Source: Methanobrevibacter sp.
GTDB lineage: Archaea > Methanobacteriota > Methanobacteria > Methanobacteriales > Methanobacteriaceae
Assembly: GCF_017409525.1 (NCBI RefSeq)
Contig: NZ_JAFQSO010000012.1
Span: forward strand, 231,089 to 295,088
Length of the DNA stretch: 64,000 bases
Direction: 5' to 3'
The notes under the pieces were generated by a model. It did not search any database and was not told where the DNA came from. It worked only from the letters and a program-made list of their open reading frames with translations. Shown here one piece after another: positions 53,244-63,860 of this stretch; positions within the stretch are counted from its first letter, which is position 1, and every line of letters begins with the position of its first letter. A program made the position numbers and the translations under genes.

Positions 53244-54665
53244 TTAAATTCCTTTTTTCTCGAATTCCTCATTTAAGAAATTTTTAATATTGTACCTGGC
53301 CTCTTCAACCATTTCAGGAGCAGGACCTCCTGGAACGGCTCTGATTTTAACGTTTTCAGCAGGATTTAAAGCTCTTTGAATTAAACCGTCATCCAAGTTC
53401 AATTCTTCAAAGCCCAATTCAGAAGCAATGTCATCAATGAATTTGGAGGTAATGTCCTCTTCAACCATTTCATTTGCAGTGGCTTCATTGACAATTCTTC
53501 CAACGATTTTATGAGCTGTTCTGAATGGGATTTGCTTTTCACGGACCATGATGTCTGCAAGGTCAGTTGCGGTTGCAAAGTTTTTGCCTGCAAGTTCAGC
53601 ACACCTATCAACCTTAAACTCAACAGACAACATCATTTTTGTAACGATTGACAATGTTTCACTGGTCACCTTTACCGCATTCCATAAATGAGGAGTTATT
53701 TCCTGCAAATCCCTATTATAAGTATATGGAATAGCTTTAAGAATTGTTAGAATAGTTATCAGCTCACCAGTTGCAATGCTGGTTTTGCCTCTTGCGAGCT
53801 CTGCTACATCAGGGTTTTTCTTTTGCGGCATAATAGAAGAGGTTGATGAATATTCGTCTGCCATTTCAATAACGCCAAACTCATAAGTGCTCCATAATAC
53901 CAACTCTTCACAGATTTTTGCAAGAGTTGATGATAGGGACACTAAATCAAAGACTGTTTCTGTGATAAAATCACGTGCTGAAACTCCATCCATAGAGTTT
54001 TCCAAATATGCATCAAAACCCAGCAGATTAGTGGTTAATTGCCTATTGATTGGAAAACTAGTGGTTGCCATGGCCGCTGAACCTAACGGGTTTAAATTGA
54101 CACGTTTATAAGTATCCGCCAAACGTTCATAATCCCTTTTAAGAGCTTGAACATGAGCCATCAAATGATGGGCTATTGTAATTGGCTGGGCATGTTGTAA
54201 GTGAGTGAAACCTATGAAAATATCGTCCAAATGCTCACCCGCCATTTCAACTAATCCCTCCATAAATTCCAGAATGCCAATTTGTATATCCTCAATCATC
54301 TCGCGAAGAACCAATCTAACGTCACATGCAACCTGGTCATTACGGGATTTTGCGGTATGCATAAAACCAGCTTCAGGACCAATTTTGGAGGTTACATAAT
54401 TTTCTATTGCCATATGCACGTCCTCAACAGAAGGATCAAACACCAGAGCTTCGTAACCCTCTTCCTTAAGACAATCCAAAGCGCATAAAATCTTATCTGC
54501 AATTCCCTCATCGATTATTCCTTCATGTTTCAACATTGAAGTGTGCGCAAAATTAGTTTTGATGTCAGCTTCAAAAAGAAGCATATCAGCTTCAAGAGAT
54601 GAAGTGTATTCAGCTGCTTCATCAGTCATTCCAGTCTTAAAACGACCATTTCTAATATTATCCAA
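53244..54665 (-). CDS. argH: Argininosuccinate lyase
   Basis: A 473-residue fumarase-superfamily enzyme that releases arginine and fumarate. Motifs: [40 protein letters not shown]-type [13 protein letters not shown], and the signature [18 protein letters not shown]. It is followed upstream by the ribosomal S27Ae cluster on the same strand. Confidence 0.96.
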   Translation of the reverse strand: MDNIRNGRFKTGMTDEAAEYTSSLEADMLLFEADIKTNFAHTSMLKHEGIIDEGIADKILCALDCLKEEGYEALVFDPSVEDVHMAIENYVTSKIGPEAGFMHTAKSRNDQVACDVRLVLREMIEDIQIGILEFMEGLVEMAGEHLDDIFIGFTHLQHAQPITIAHHLMAHVQALKRDYERLADTYKRVNLNPLGSAAMATTSFPINRQLTTNLLGFDAYLENSMDGVSARDFITETVFDLVSLSSTLAKICEELVLWSTYEFGVIEMADEYSSTSSIMPQKKNPDVAELARGKTSIATGELITILTILKAIPYTYNRDLQEITPHLWNAVKVTSETLSIVTKMMLSVEFKVDRCAELAGKNFATATDLADIMVREKQIPFRTAHKIVGRIVNEATANEMVEEDITSKFIDDIASELGFEELNLDDGLIQRALNPAENVKIRAVPGGPAPEMVEEARYNIKNFLNEEFEKKGI

Positions 54666-54734
54666 AGAAATCCCTTCTTAAAAATAATTTAAAAATAAAA
54701 ATAAATAAAAAAAGAAATTAAGATTTGAAAAATC

Positions 54735-54887
54735 TTATTTTTTCATTTCGGTGTATCCGCATTTACCGCATGCAAACCTGTCACCATGGTCAGCCATGAA
54801 TACACCTTCACCACAACGAGGACAAATTGGGTTTTTCCTTTCAATTTTGTCTCCATCTACTTTGTATAAATCAGATTTTCTTACCAT
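54735..54887 (-). CDS. rps27ae: Ribosomal protein S27Ae
   Basis: A 50-residue zinc-finger protein: [19 protein letters not shown], then [22 protein letters not shown]. The four cysteines and length match archaeal S27ae. It ends the large translation operon, ten bases after S24e. Confidence 0.95.
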   Translation of the reverse strand: MVRKSDLYKVDGDKIERKNPICPRCGEGVFMADHGDRFACGKCGYTEMKK

Positions 54888-54896
54888 TCAAATCAC

Positions 54897-55217
54897 CTAT
54901 TCTTCTGCATCTGCTTCTTCTTCAGCAGGTTCTTCTTCAGGTTCTGCATTTTTAGCTAAAATATGTTCAGCTTCAATGTATTTTAAATCATCGACTGTGT
55001 CATAGACTTTAGCATAACCTAATGCTCTAGGTTCACCGTAGTGTGGTTGTACATTGTCGACTACGATTAAATCTTTTTGTGTATTTAATAAAGCAACTAA
55101 TTTTGATTTAATATCTAAAACTTTAGGAGTTGCTTCACCATCATAATCAACATAAAATTTAATTTCTTTTCTGTTAAATAATTTATTTTCTTTTTCTTCG
55201 ATAAATTCGATTTCCAT
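54897..55217 (-). CDS. rps24e: Ribosomal protein S24e
   Basis: A 106-residue small-subunit protein (EFIEEKENKLFNRKEIKFYV; PKVLDIKSKLVALLNTQKDL; EPRALGYAKVYDT), with a short acidic tail. It is part of the archaeal translation cluster and 19 bp from the DUF359 gene. Confidence 0.94.
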   Translation of the reverse strand: MEIEFIEEKENKLFNRKEIKFYVDYDGEATPKVLDIKSKLVALLNTQKDLIVVDNVQPHYGEPRALGYAKVYDTVDDLKYIEAEHILAKNAEPEEEPAEEEADAEE

Positions 55218-55236
55218 GATTAAACCTCAATTTAAT

Positions 55237-55746
55237 TTATTCTTTAATAAATCCGTCAATAAGCTTTTGAGCTTTATCTTTTAAATCAGATGCCTTTAAA
55301 AGCACCAATCCTTCATTTGGCTGACCATACAAAATGGTAGTTTCAGGATTTGTCATAATGATGCAAGGAAGAACTGCAAGATCTTCTTCCCCTAATACTT
55401 CAATTACATAACATTCGCCAGTGTTAGATAATTCAAGAGCTTGGCCTATGGTTTCCCATAGATCATCTGTAATGCATCCTGCAGGATTATCTGCTTTTAA
55501 AATATGATCTGCACGTATAACGTCATGAGTATGATTTTTTCTTTGAATTAAGTTATCAATAATACCAATATTTGGATATAATTCATATTTAGTAAGATTT
55601 GAGAAAGTCTCATCACCTACAGAAATTAAAAACTCAGAAGATTTTATATCATCAATCGCATCTTCAAAGTCAGGATATAATTTGCCTAACGGTTTTTTAA
55701 GCTCAGCTATTATATCTTTATTTAATTCTGCATCTAATCTTAACAC
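55237..55746 (-). CDS. GTP-dependent dephospho-CoA kinase (DUF359)
   Basis: A 169-residue protein of the DUF359 family (KKPLGKLYPDFEDAIDDI; FLISVGDETFSNL; RADHILKADNPAGCI; LGEEDLAVLPCIIMTNPET). Archaeal DUF359 proteins have been shown to phosphorylate dephospho-CoA with GTP, the last CoA step. It regularly sits between spt4 and S24e in archaea, as here. Confidence 0.88.
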   Translation of the reverse strand: MLRLDAELNKDIIAELKKPLGKLYPDFEDAIDDIKSSEFLISVGDETFSNLTKYELYPNIGIIDNLIQRKNHTHDVIRADHILKADNPAGCITDDLWETIGQALELSNTGECYVIEVLGEEDLAVLPCIIMTNPETTILYGQPNEGLVLLKASDLKDKAQKLIDGFIKE

Positions 55747-55756
55747 AAAAAACCCT

Positions 55757-55933
55757 CTATCTTACTCTTAAACAATATTCTCCCGGAATTTCAATATTCA
55801 ATTCACGAGCTAATTCAGATTCTTCCGGATCTGTAATAATCAAAAGACCACTCCAGTTATCAGAAGTTGGACTTCCGCAACTAGGGCATTGATCTTTATC
55901 TGAAATCATTTTACAAACTGTACATGCTTTCAT
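55757..55933 (-). CDS. spt4: Transcription elongation factor Spt4
   Basis: A 58-residue zinc protein: [20 protein letters not shown], then [15 protein letters not shown]. It is the archaeal Spt4 (formerly RpoE''), partner of Spt5 in RNA polymerase processivity. Its ATG overlaps the rpoE stop by four bases (ATGA), giving translational coupling. Confidence 0.95.
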   Translation of the reverse strand: MKACTVCKMISDKDQCPSCGSPTSDNWSGLLIITDPEESELARELNIEIPGEYCLRVR

Positions 55934-56514
55934 TGTTTACCCTTCTTACCTTTTTCTTTAGCTTCTTCAATCCATTCGAATCTACCTAAATTGGATTGTC
56001 TCATAGTAAGAGGAATCTTTGAATTCCTATTATTCTCAATATTATTAGTAGATTCATCTTTAATTGAAACACTAACTGCTCTAGCTCTTACTAAGTCGCC
56101 TTCATCCAAGGTTTTATTAGATTCCTTTGCAATTAATGCTCCTCTTTTAGCATCATAACTAATATAATCATCAGTTACTTGAGAAACATGTATTAGACCG
56201 TCCATAGGTCCGATTCTTACAAAAGCACCATAATCAACAATATCAATTACTTCACCATCAAATATTTCATGTTGTTCAGGTTTAAAGAATATTGCTTCAA
56301 ATACAACATTGTGATATGAAGCTCCATCACCCATAATGAGTCTACCTTCACTAATTTCATCAATATCGTTGACACAGATAAGTAAACCTAGTTTTTTATC
56401 TAAACGACCCTCATAAGTTTCGTTTAAAGTTTCGATAGCGACTTCTTCAAGAGGTTTTTCAAATTTGTAAGGTGGAATTCTTACAGTATCCTCAATTTTT
56501 GTTTTATAATACAA
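55930..56514 (-). CDS. rpoE1: DNA-directed RNA polymerase subunit E' (Rpb7)
   Basis: A 194-residue Rpb7 homologue with an N-terminal tip domain ([17 protein letters not shown]) and a C-terminal S1/OB domain ([26 protein letters not shown]). It forms the RNA polymerase stalk with subunit F. The C-terminus carries a Lys-rich tail. Confidence 0.94.
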   Translation of the reverse strand: MYYKTKIEDTVRIPPYKFEKPLEEVAIETLNETYEGRLDKKLGLLICVNDIDEISEGRLIMGDGASYHNVVFEAIFFKPEQHEIFDGEVIDIVDYGAFVRIGPMDGLIHVSQVTDDYISYDAKRGALIAKESNKTLDEGDLVRARAVSVSIKDESTNNIENNRNSKIPLTMRQSNLGRFEWIEEAKEKGKKGKQ

Positions 56515-56550
56515 AATAATCCCTCATTTAATTAATAAGTTTAATTAATA

Positions 56551-56943
56551 TTATATTTTTCCTTCAACAGCAATATATTTTTTTTGCCTCAAATATGCAA
56601 CAGTTATTCCTTTGTTTTTTGCACGATTTTTTAATTCAATATCATTTGTAGCTAAAACTTCTGAAACTCTAAGTAACGCATCATCCACAGTTTCATTTTC
56701 CAATAATGAAATATCCTTTATTTCAATTTTTGAAGAATTAGCTAACTTCAAAGCCAAATTTGCATTTAACCTTGTTTTTCCTTTATTATTTTTTTTCAAA
56801 CCCTTCAATTCATTGATAACAAAGCTTGGAGTAGTTAATTTATAAGAAGGTAATAATTTTTCAAGTTCAGCGATAATATCCACATTGAACTGAAAAGGAA
56901 CCATAAAAAAATTGGTATCTATTACAACTTCTTTAGAGTCCAT
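56551..56943 (-). CDS. PIN-domain protein, Fcf1/Nob1-like
   Basis: A 130-residue PIN nuclease: VVIDTNFFMVPFQFNVDI, Glu in PSFVINELKGLK, and the paired Asp of ATNDIELKNRAKNKGI. It lies between aIF2-gamma and RpoE as in other archaea, where the gene is thought to serve rRNA processing rather than a toxin-antitoxin pair. No antitoxin partner is present. Confidence 0.88.
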   Translation of the reverse strand: MDSKEVVIDTNFFMVPFQFNVDIIAELEKLLPSYKLTTPSFVINELKGLKKNNKGKTRLNANLALKLANSSKIEIKDISLLENETVDDALLRVSEVLATNDIELKNRAKNKGITVAYLRQKKYIAVEGKI

Positions 56944-56953
56944 TATTTGCCCT

Positions 56954-58168
56954 CTATTTAATAATACCGTAACCTATTAATCTCCAACGAGCTCCAACTC
57001 TACGACTTAAAGCAACCCTATCGCCTGCACTTGCACAAACAGGCAACTTAAGAGTAACATCAACATTATTCTTTTTAGCTGCTGTGACAACACCAATAGT
57101 TGTTGTAGTGCCACAATTTATCATAAGTGGCTCTTTTATCTTGATTGGAGCGACATCACGTTCTTCCTTAGTACCTACAACACGGTCAAGTAGATTAGCT
57201 TCCATACTAAAAGCATCTAAAACCTCAGGCAATGTATCTTCTTCACCGGCAACAGTACCGGATAAAGAATCTGACTTAGTTAAAGATGGATCTAGTTTAG
57301 TTGCAATACCGACAAGTCCACCAGGACCAATCTCTTCAACTTGTTCCCCATTAGCTTCAAGGCCGATAATTTCAGATTTCAAAGTGATTCTTTCACCATT
57401 ATTGGAAGGACCTGGCCTTATTTCAATGGTATCTCCAAGTTTGAAGGTACCCTGAACTAAAGTTCCGCCAATAACTCCTCCTTTAATTTTATCGGCACCA
57501 GAACCCGGTTTATTGATATCAAATGACCTTGCTACATGCATCAATGCAGTATCATCAATATTCCTTTCTGGAGGTTGAATTTGTTTAAGCATTGTTTCGA
57601 TTAATATATCTACATTAGCACCCTGTTGAGCAGATACTGGTATTATTAAAGCATCTTCAGCACAAGTACCTTTAACAAATTCTCTTATTTCATTATAACT
57701 TTCAATAGCTCTTTCTTTTGAAACAATATCAATTTTATTTTGAACTACTATAACATCCTTAACGCCAATAACATCGAGCGCCATAAGATGTTCTTTAGTT
57801 TGTGGTTGTGGACAAGACTCATTTGCAGCAATTACTAACACTGCACCATCCATAATTGCAGCACCAGATAACATAGTTGCCATAAGAGTTTCGTGACCCG
57901 GAGCATCAACAAAAGATACTTTCCTAATTAATTCAGTTTCACTCCCACAGATTTCACAGGTTTCAGAAGTAGTATAGCATTCGGGTTCATCGCAGTTAGG
58001 ACATTTCCTAAATTCAATGTCCGCATAACCCAAACGAATTGAAATACCTCTTTTTGTTTCCTCACTGTGAGTATCAGTCCATATTCCTGATAATGCTTTA
58101 GTAAGAGTAGTCTTACCATGGTCTACATGACCAACTAAACCTATGTTAACATCTGACTGTACGTTCAC
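56954..58168 (-). CDS. eif2g: Translation initiation factor aIF2 subunit gamma
   Basis: A 404-residue GTPase: [40 protein letters not shown], and a zinc knuckle [19 protein letters not shown] inserted in the G domain. It delivers initiator tRNA to the ribosome together with alpha and beta subunits. Confidence 0.96.
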   Translation of the reverse strand: MNVQSDVNIGLVGHVDHGKTTLTKALSGIWTDTHSEETKRGISIRLGYADIEFRKCPNCDEPECYTTSETCEICGSETELIRKVSFVDAPGHETLMATMLSGAAIMDGAVLVIAANESCPQPQTKEHLMALDVIGVKDVIVVQNKIDIVSKERAIESYNEIREFVKGTCAEDALIIPVSAQQGANVDILIETMLKQIQPPERNIDDTALMHVARSFDINKPGSGADKIKGGVIGGTLVQGTFKLGDTIEIRPGPSNNGERITLKSEIIGLEANGEQVEEIGPGGLVGIATKLDPSLTKSDSLSGTVAGEEDTLPEVLDAFSMEANLLDRVVGTKEERDVAPIKIKEPLMINCGTTTTIGVVTAAKKNNVDVTLKLPVCASAGDRVALSRRVGARWRLIGYGIIK

Positions 58169-58227
58169 AGATAACCACCTTTTTAATAATTTTATTAACT
58201 TAAAGTAAAATGAGAAAAATAGTTAAA

Positions 58228-58611
58228 CTATTCTTCCTCTTCTTCACCAGCACCAAGAATATCAGCTATTGATTTGCTTCCAGCTTTTGTAACTACAGTG
58301 TTGATTTGTACAATATCTTCAGCAATAGTGTTTCCTCTTACGGTTTTTCTCCTTTTAACACCATCTGCTTTAGGATGATAACCAATACCACCAGTTAATA
58401 AACTTTTAATTCTTCTAGTACCGGAAACATCTTTTTTCATAGTAAAACCGTTTTTATCACTACCACCAGTAATTTTTAAAGTGTAACCGTCTAAACCAAC
58501 AATTCCACCATCAAATTCATCACCGATGACTAATCCGTTTAAGGCTTTAGTTTCATCGAGTTCAACTTGATAAGATTCAGCTTTTTCAGACACAACTACT
58601 TTGAATGCCAT
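58228..58611 (-). CDS. rps6e: Ribosomal protein S6e
   Basis: A 127-residue small-subunit protein (FKVVVSEKAESYQVELDET; GFTMKKDVSGTRRIKSLLT; GYHPKADGVKRRKTVRGNTI). The archaeal form lacks the long Lys-rich eukaryotic tail. It lies between infB and aIF2-gamma. Confidence 0.95.
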   Translation of the reverse strand: MAFKVVVSEKAESYQVELDETKALNGLVIGDEFDGGIVGLDGYTLKITGGSDKNGFTMKKDVSGTRRIKSLLTGGIGYHPKADGVKRRKTVRGNTIAEDIVQINTVVTKAGSKSIADILGAGEEEEE

Positions 58612-58644
58612 GGTATTCCTCCTTAATTTTTTTAACCCAATTTA

Positions 58645-60435
58645 TTATTCAAAAAGACCAAATTTACCCCAATCTGGATCTTGTTTACGTTTAATCTCTA
58701 AAAATTCATATAAAGTTTCAAATTCATCTTCTGTTAATTTATCCTTAAATTCTCTTTCAATGAACTTATAATGCTTTTCAGGCACATCAATGTACAATTC
58801 ATCTCCTTCATCGAAATGTTTACCTACAATAGCATCTTTAATAGCCATAGCAACCCTCTGACCTCTGGAAATATCAGGTAAAGTTTCACCTTTATCTTCC
58901 ATACTTGCTATTACACCAACATATTCTCCGTTTTTATTGATTAATGTTTGGCCTTGTTTGATTGTACCGCTAATGGATTCGATTCCAACAATGGCCGGTT
59001 TGCTTTGACGGAAAACAAGTTTTGGTAAAGCCATGAATTTTGCAGGCTTGATAATGGCATCGTAAAATGCTTTCTTCTTAGCTTGTTCAATTTCATCAAT
59101 CCAAGCTTGATAATCCTCAATAATCTGATAAATCACATCGCCTTTAAAGAGCTTAACATCGGAATTATTAAGGTCATCTAAGGAATTAGGATGAACATCA
59201 ACATTAAAAGCAATGATTGCACCATGTGCATCATTTTCATTTAAAGCAATGGATGAATTAATGATATCCCTACGATTCACATCACCAATATTTGCTTCAC
59301 GAATAGGAATTTCCAATTCTCTCAATAATTTGACAATAGCCTCAAGAGAACCTAATGTATCGGCTTTAACTAAAATTCCTTCATCTTCAGTGGATATTGT
59401 GATATCTTCAATTTCCTTCAAGATTTCTTCTTCAACATTCTCATCATCACTTAAAACCCTAAGCGGTGAACCGGAAACAACATCATCTAAATTAGGAGCT
59501 GCAACCTTAATACCTGCAGCTGCGACAACTTCATCAAATTTCTGAAATTTCTTTTTAGAATCTCTCATTTCTTCGAGAGGAAGCGGTCTTAAAATAGATC
59601 TGATTTTTGTTGTTAAAACTTCATTTGAAGAAGTCATTAAAGCTATTTCATCATTAGTTCGCAAAACACCATCATAAATAATGCTATCAATTGTAAGACC
59701 TAATCCTACTTCTTCCTTAATTTCCAGTACAGTACCTTTAGCAGGAGCATCCTCATTAATTTCTAGCTGTTCAGTTAAATATTCCTGAGCTAAACCTAAA
59801 AGCATGGCTAGAACTTCAATAATTCCTTCACCAGATTTCGCGCTGATAGGAATGATGGTAATTTGTGAAGCGAAGTCGCTTACCCTATCAAACCTTTCAG
59901 ATTGGAAACCTTCCTTGTGGAGTGTACCTACAATTTCATAAACCTTAAGGTCCAATTCTTGTTGAACACTTGGAGCTTGCTTTGAAAAAGATTCCTTAAA
60001 GGAAGCGCCCTCATGTGTTTCCCAACCAAAAATCATGTCGATCTTGTTAGCTACCACAATGAAAGGAGTCTTATACATCTTAAGAATATTTAACGCTTCA
60101 AAGGTTTGCGGCTTAAAGCCTTCATTAACGTCCAAAATCAATACTGCCAAATCTGCTAAAGCCCCACCACGTTTTCTTAAGCTAGTGAAAGCGGCGTGAC
60201 CTGGAGTATCAATAAAGAACAATCCTGGAATTAAATCTTTGATAGTTAATCTTGATATGAAGTTTCCACAGATTTCTTCAATAGTATCGTTTGGGATTTC
60301 TGTAGCACCGATATGTTGGGTAATACCTCCAGCTTCCCTATCCGCTATGGTACTGCCCCTAATATAATCTAGCAACGTTGTTTTTCCATGGTCTACATGA
60401 CCTAAAACCGATACGATTGGGGATCTGATTTTCAT
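58645..60435 (-). CDS. infB: Translation initiation factor aIF5B/IF2
   Basis: A 596-residue GTPase for ribosomal subunit joining: [33 protein letters not shown] and VANKIDMI form the G domain; the rest includes the IF2 barrel domains ([15 protein letters not shown]). The compact length and absent N-terminal extension fit archaeal aIF5B. No intein is present. Confidence 0.95.
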   Translation of the reverse strand: MKIRSPIVSVLGHVDHGKTTLLDYIRGSTIADREAGGITQHIGATEIPNDTIEEICGNFISRLTIKDLIPGLFFIDTPGHAAFTSLRKRGGALADLAVLILDVNEGFKPQTFEALNILKMYKTPFIVVANKIDMIFGWETHEGASFKESFSKQAPSVQQELDLKVYEIVGTLHKEGFQSERFDRVSDFASQITIIPISAKSGEGIIEVLAMLLGLAQEYLTEQLEINEDAPAKGTVLEIKEEVGLGLTIDSIIYDGVLRTNDEIALMTSSNEVLTTKIRSILRPLPLEEMRDSKKKFQKFDEVVAAAGIKVAAPNLDDVVSGSPLRVLSDDENVEEEILKEIEDITISTEDEGILVKADTLGSLEAIVKLLRELEIPIREANIGDVNRRDIINSSIALNENDAHGAIIAFNVDVHPNSLDDLNNSDVKLFKGDVIYQIIEDYQAWIDEIEQAKKKAFYDAIIKPAKFMALPKLVFRQSKPAIVGIESISGTIKQGQTLINKNGEYVGVIASMEDKGETLPDISRGQRVAMAIKDAIVGKHFDEGDELYIDVPEKHYKFIEREFKDKLTEDEFETLYEFLEIKRKQDPDWGKFGLFE

Positions 60436-60472
60436 AGTATCTTTTTATTATAATAAATTCCTAATTTTAAAT

Positions 60473-60925
60473 CTATTCGTAAATTAAATCATTGTCAACG
60501 ATTTTGTAATCGCAAATTTCATCTTCATTAAAGAAAAGAGCAATTTCTCTTTCTGCAGATTCAGGAGCATCTGAAGCATGAATAATATTTCTTCCTGTAT
60601 TCATACCGAAATCTCCTCTGATAGTTCCAAGATCTGCTTCTAAAGGATTGGTTGCACCAACTAATTTCCTGATAGTAGTAATGGCTTCTTCCCCTTCAAT
60701 TACCATAGCTAATGATGGTGATGAAGTGATGTATTCTACTAAACTTGGGAAAAATGGTTTTTCAGCGTGTTCCCCATAATGAGTTTTTGCTAAATCTTCA
60801 TCAATCTGAATTAATTTACAAGCAACGATTTGAAGACCTTTTTCTTCAAAACGAGATAATATTTTACCCATAAGACGTCTTTGAACAGCGTCTGGTTTCA
60901 TCATTACAAAACTTTTTTGAATCAT
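60473..60925 (-). CDS. ndk: Nucleoside diphosphate kinase
   Basis: A 150-residue enzyme equilibrating NTPs: [19 protein letters not shown] at the start and the active-site His in [19 protein letters not shown]. Its ATG overlaps the L24e stop by four bases. Confidence 0.96.
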   Translation of the reverse strand: MIQKSFVMMKPDAVQRRLMGKILSRFEEKGLQIVACKLIQIDEDLAKTHYGEHAEKPFFPSLVEYITSSPSLAMVIEGEEAITTIRKLVGATNPLEADLGTIRGDFGMNTGRNIIHASDAPESAEREIALFFNEDEICDYKIVDNDLIYE

Positions 60926-61083
60926 TCTTTAACCCATTTAACTTTTCTTGGAACTCTTCCGAGTTTAATCATATTTTTTTCACATTTACTGCTACAAAAG
61001 AAATATATTGATCCATCTTTTTTAACGTACATTTTTCCTGTACCTTCTTCAATTTCTTTACTACAGAATGAACAAGTTCTCAT
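60922..61083 (-). CDS. rpl24e: Ribosomal protein L24e
   Basis: A 53-residue zinc-finger protein: [35 protein letters not shown], ending RKVKWVKE. It overlaps ndk at ATGA and follows S28e by 14 bp. Confidence 0.95.
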   Translation of the reverse strand: MRTCSFCSKEIEEGTGKMYVKKDGSIYFFCSSKCEKNMIKLGRVPRKVKWVKE

Positions 61084-61097
61084 GTTGTTACACCTTC

Positions 61098-61304
61098 TTA
61101 TGGAGTCTTAATTTCCTTAGCTTCTCTAATTGTATCAAGTAACATTAAGATGTCGCCTTCCCTTACAGGACCCATAATGTTTCTTGTTAAAATTCTTCCT
61201 TTATCTCTACCATCGAGGATTCTGCATTTAATCTGCATTACCTCACCAGTCATACCAGTTCTTTTTAAAACTTCAATGACTTCAGCAGGAGTTCCTTCTT
61301 CCAT
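61098..61304 (-). CDS. rps28e: Ribosomal protein S28e
   Basis: A 68-residue OB-fold protein ([48 protein letters not shown]), a small-subunit protein of archaea and eukaryotes. Directly downstream of L7Ae. Confidence 0.95.
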   Translation of the reverse strand: MEEGTPAEVIEVLKRTGMTGEVMQIKCRILDGRDKGRILTRNIMGPVREGDILMLLDTIREAKEIKTP

Positions 61305-61336
61305 GTTATCACCGTGAATTCATTAAAAGAATTTAT

Positions 61337-61705
61337 CTATTCTTTTAACTCTGCAACTTTTTCAACGATATCAGCAACAGCAGCTTCAGCATCACCAGCA
61401 TCAACAATACATGCAGATGCGGTACCTACGGTTAAACCAGCAGCTCCACCAACTTGTTCTTTGGTAGGTAAGTATACGTAAGGAATTTCTTTTTCATCAG
61501 CTAATACAGGAATGTGTGCAACGATTTCAGCAGGATCAACATCTTCTGCGATAACAACTAATGCTGCATCTCCTCTTTCGATGAATTTGGTTACTTCGTT
61601 AGTACCTTTTGCTACTTTACCAGTAGATTGTGCGGTTTCTAATGCTTCTTCAGCTTGTTTAGCTAATTCTTCAGGTGTGTCAAATTTTACATAAATGTTT
61701 GCCAT
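61337..61705 (-). CDS. rpl7ae: Ribosomal protein L7Ae
   Basis: A 122-residue kink-turn binding protein: [40 protein letters not shown] and [16 protein letters not shown]. It is shared by the large subunit, box C/D RNPs and RNase P. GGAGG lies upstream of ATG 61705, which is preferred over an upstream in-frame ATG. It opens the operon; a TATA-like CTATATATAATTAC lies at about 61,780-61,795. Confidence 0.95.
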   Translation of the reverse strand: MANIYVKFDTPEELAKQAEEALETAQSTGKVAKGTNEVTKFIERGDAALVVIAEDVDPAEIVAHIPVLADEKEIPYVYLPTKEQVGGAAGLTVGTASACIVDAGDAEAAVADIVEKVAELKE

Positions 61706-61739
61706 AAAATATACCTCCTTTTTCATCTGGCTATGCCAT

Positions 61740-62170
61740 CCATCGGCAGATATTATAATTCTTTTGAATCATAATATAATGTAATTATATATAGTTATAT
61801 TATTTTTTAACTATAGAAATTACTCAAATTATTCAATAAATGAATAATTTAATATAGTTTTTAATAATACTAATTCTTGAATAATTCATATATCACTAAA
61901 TATAATCCCGAATAAAAAAACAAGAGGGATTAGACTTTCAATACAAATACTTCTGAATTTCATATAATTTTTAGCAAAACTAAAAATAAAAATTTAGTAA
62001 TTAATGAAATAATTCTAGAGAACTAGACAATAATAAATTAGTTCGCATAGTATATAAATGTTTTTAAAAATAGGTTAAAATAAGAAATATCAGAACAAAA
62101 ATAAGAAAATAATTTACAAAAAGTGTAAAAGAGATAGTAATAAATTACTATCTATGCATAATCAACAAAT
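61740..62170. other. Gene-free interval upstream of rpl7ae
   Basis: Besides the rpl7ae promoter (about 61,780-61,795), the minus strand has a second TATA-like ATTTATATACTATG near 62,050-62,062 and a downstream AATCCC/GGGATT pair enclosing a T-run (about 61,905-61,935). A short non-coding transcript is possible. A GATAGTAA/TTACTATC hairpin at 62133-62152 ends the histone transcript. Confidence 0.45.
62133..62152 (-). terminator. Hairpin terminator of the histone gene
   Basis: GATAGTAA and TTACTATC pair around TAAA just after the histone stop, followed on the minus strand by T-rich CTCTTTTACACTTTTT. Confidence 0.55.
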
Positions 62171-62371
62171 CTATTTGATTGCTAATTTTACATCTTCAGC
62201 TTTTACAGTTTTTCTACCAGCGTGACGAGCAAATCCTACAGCTTTTGCAGCGATTTCATTACCGTAGTCTTCGATAGCTTCGGTTAATGCAATTTTTGCG
62301 TCATCACTTACTCTTTGTGCACCAGCATTTTTTAAGATTCTTCCTACAGGAGCAATTGGTAATTCACTCAT
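62171..62371 (-). CDS. Archaeal histone
   Basis: A 66-residue HMf-type histone: [39 protein letters not shown] and [19 protein letters not shown] form the three-helix histone fold without tails. GAGGTGAAATTT precedes ATG 62371. It dimerises and wraps DNA. Monocistronic, with its own TATA box and terminator. Confidence 0.96.
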   Translation of the reverse strand: MSELPIAPVGRILKNAGAQRVSDDAKIALTEAIEDYGNEIAAKAVGFARHAGRKTVKAEDVKLAIK

Positions 62372-62411
62372 AAATTTCACCTCATTATTTTGTTAATAAA
62401 TAATTTTAATT

Positions 62412-62430
62412 TGCTTATATATAAATATAT
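62412..62430 (-). promoter_or_regulatory. Histone gene promoter (TATA box)
   Basis: The minus strand carries TATATTTATATATAAGC about 45-60 bp upstream of the histone ATG, a strong archaeal TATA element. Confidence 0.55.
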
Positions 62431-62630
62431 TGGTTTAATAGTGTTAAATTTAGAAGATTTCACCACTATAAAGCAAATTATTATAACCTAAAAGGTGCAA
62501 GTATTATCTTTGGAAATGTTTTTACTACAATAGTTTAATTAAAAAAAGTGTTAATTTAGTTTGAAATATTGAAAAATGAAAAGAAAAATTGAAAATAAAT
62601 AATAAAAATAAGATTTAGAAAAAGCCAATC

Positions 62631-63827
62631 TTATTTATTCATGAGTATTTCCCTTAAAGTGTCAATATCTGCGTCCACCTGTGTTGGTTGAGTACAAGCG
62701 TCAATAGCAGTGTTTGGATCTTTAAGCAAATGACCAGTAACAACACATGTTATGGTTTCACCCTTATCTATGACACCTTCAGCCACAAGCTTTTTAAGAC
62801 CTGCAATTGAAGCTGCAGAAGCAGGCTCAACACCGATACCCTCAGTTCTTGCAAGTAACTTTTGGGCGTCCAAGATCTCATCATCGGTTACTGTTTCGGA
62901 ATATCCATCTGAATCATAAATTGCATTCAATGCTTTAATATCGCTTACAGGAGCGCCAATACGGATTGCAGTAGCAATGGTTTCCGGATTTTCAACAGGC
63001 ACAACCCTTTTATCTCCTTTTTTAAATGCATTTGTGACAGGGCATGCGCCTTCTGCCTGAATACCTGTCATCATCGGCAAATCTTCAATAAATCCTGCAT
63101 CATGAAACTCCTTTACACCTTTCCAGATTGCAGAAATGTTTCCTGCATTGCCCACAGGCAAAACAATTCTATCAGGAGCTTGCCATCCCAAATCACGGAC
63201 AATCTCATAACCGATTGTCTTTTGTCCTTCCAACCTGTATGGATTTATGGAATTCAATAAATAAAGATGTTTTTCCAATGCAAGAGCAGTCATCGCTTCT
63301 AAAGCTTCATCAAAGTTTCCATTGATGGACATTACTTCAGCACCATGGAACATTGCCTGGGCCAATTTTCCCAATGCGACTTTTCCTGAAGGTAAAAATA
63401 CGATGCATCTTAAACCGGCGCGAGCGGCATAAGCAGATAATGAAGCGGAAGTGTTTCCAGTAGAGGCACAACCAACAGTGTGAACACCCAATTCCATAGC
63501 TTTGGTCATTCCAACAGTCATTCCCCTGTCCTTAAAACTGCCGGTTGGATTAGAGCCTTCCACCTTAACATAGAGGTTTACGCCTAGCTCCTCTCCTAAC
63601 TTGTCGCATTTGCAGAATGGAGTTCCACCTTCATCAAGAGAAACAATCTTATTCTCATCGACTGGAATGCATTCCTTAAATTTCCATAAATTATCTCTTC
63701 TACCGTCAAATGTATCTTTAGAAACATCAATTTCATTGACGAGCTCAAGTACTGATTCACACTTTTCACATGTGTAGATTACTTCATCGTCATCATATTC
63801 TTGTCCACATGAAACACATCTTATCAT
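62631..63827 (-). CDS. thrC: Threonine synthase
   Basis: A 398-residue PLP enzyme: N-terminal zinc-finger-like CVSCGQEYDDDEVIYTCEKC, PLP-Lys in GSNPTGSFKDRGMTVGM, GCASTGNTSASLSAYAA, and PVGNAGNISAIWKG. It makes threonine from phosphohomoserine. Its promoter must lie in the short gap before the transposon-like end at 63861. Confidence 0.95.
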   Translation of the reverse strand: MIRCVSCGQEYDDDEVIYTCEKCESVLELVNEIDVSKDTFDGRRDNLWKFKECIPVDENKIVSLDEGGTPFCKCDKLGEELGVNLYVKVEGSNPTGSFKDRGMTVGMTKAMELGVHTVGCASTGNTSASLSAYAARAGLRCIVFLPSGKVALGKLAQAMFHGAEVMSINGNFDEALEAMTALALEKHLYLLNSINPYRLEGQKTIGYEIVRDLGWQAPDRIVLPVGNAGNISAIWKGVKEFHDAGFIEDLPMMTGIQAEGACPVTNAFKKGDKRVVPVENPETIATAIRIGAPVSDIKALNAIYDSDGYSETVTDDEILDAQKLLARTEGIGVEPASAASIAGLKKLVAEGVIDKGETITCVVTGHLLKDPNTAIDACTQPTQVDADIDTLREILMNK

Positions 63828-63860
63828 AAAATCACAATATTATTTTTTAAATTATTTATT

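Noticed and set aside
56551..56943. VapC toxin
   Set aside because: The PIN gene has no antitoxin and sits in the conserved translation cluster between aIF2-gamma and RpoE, where it is a housekeeping gene.
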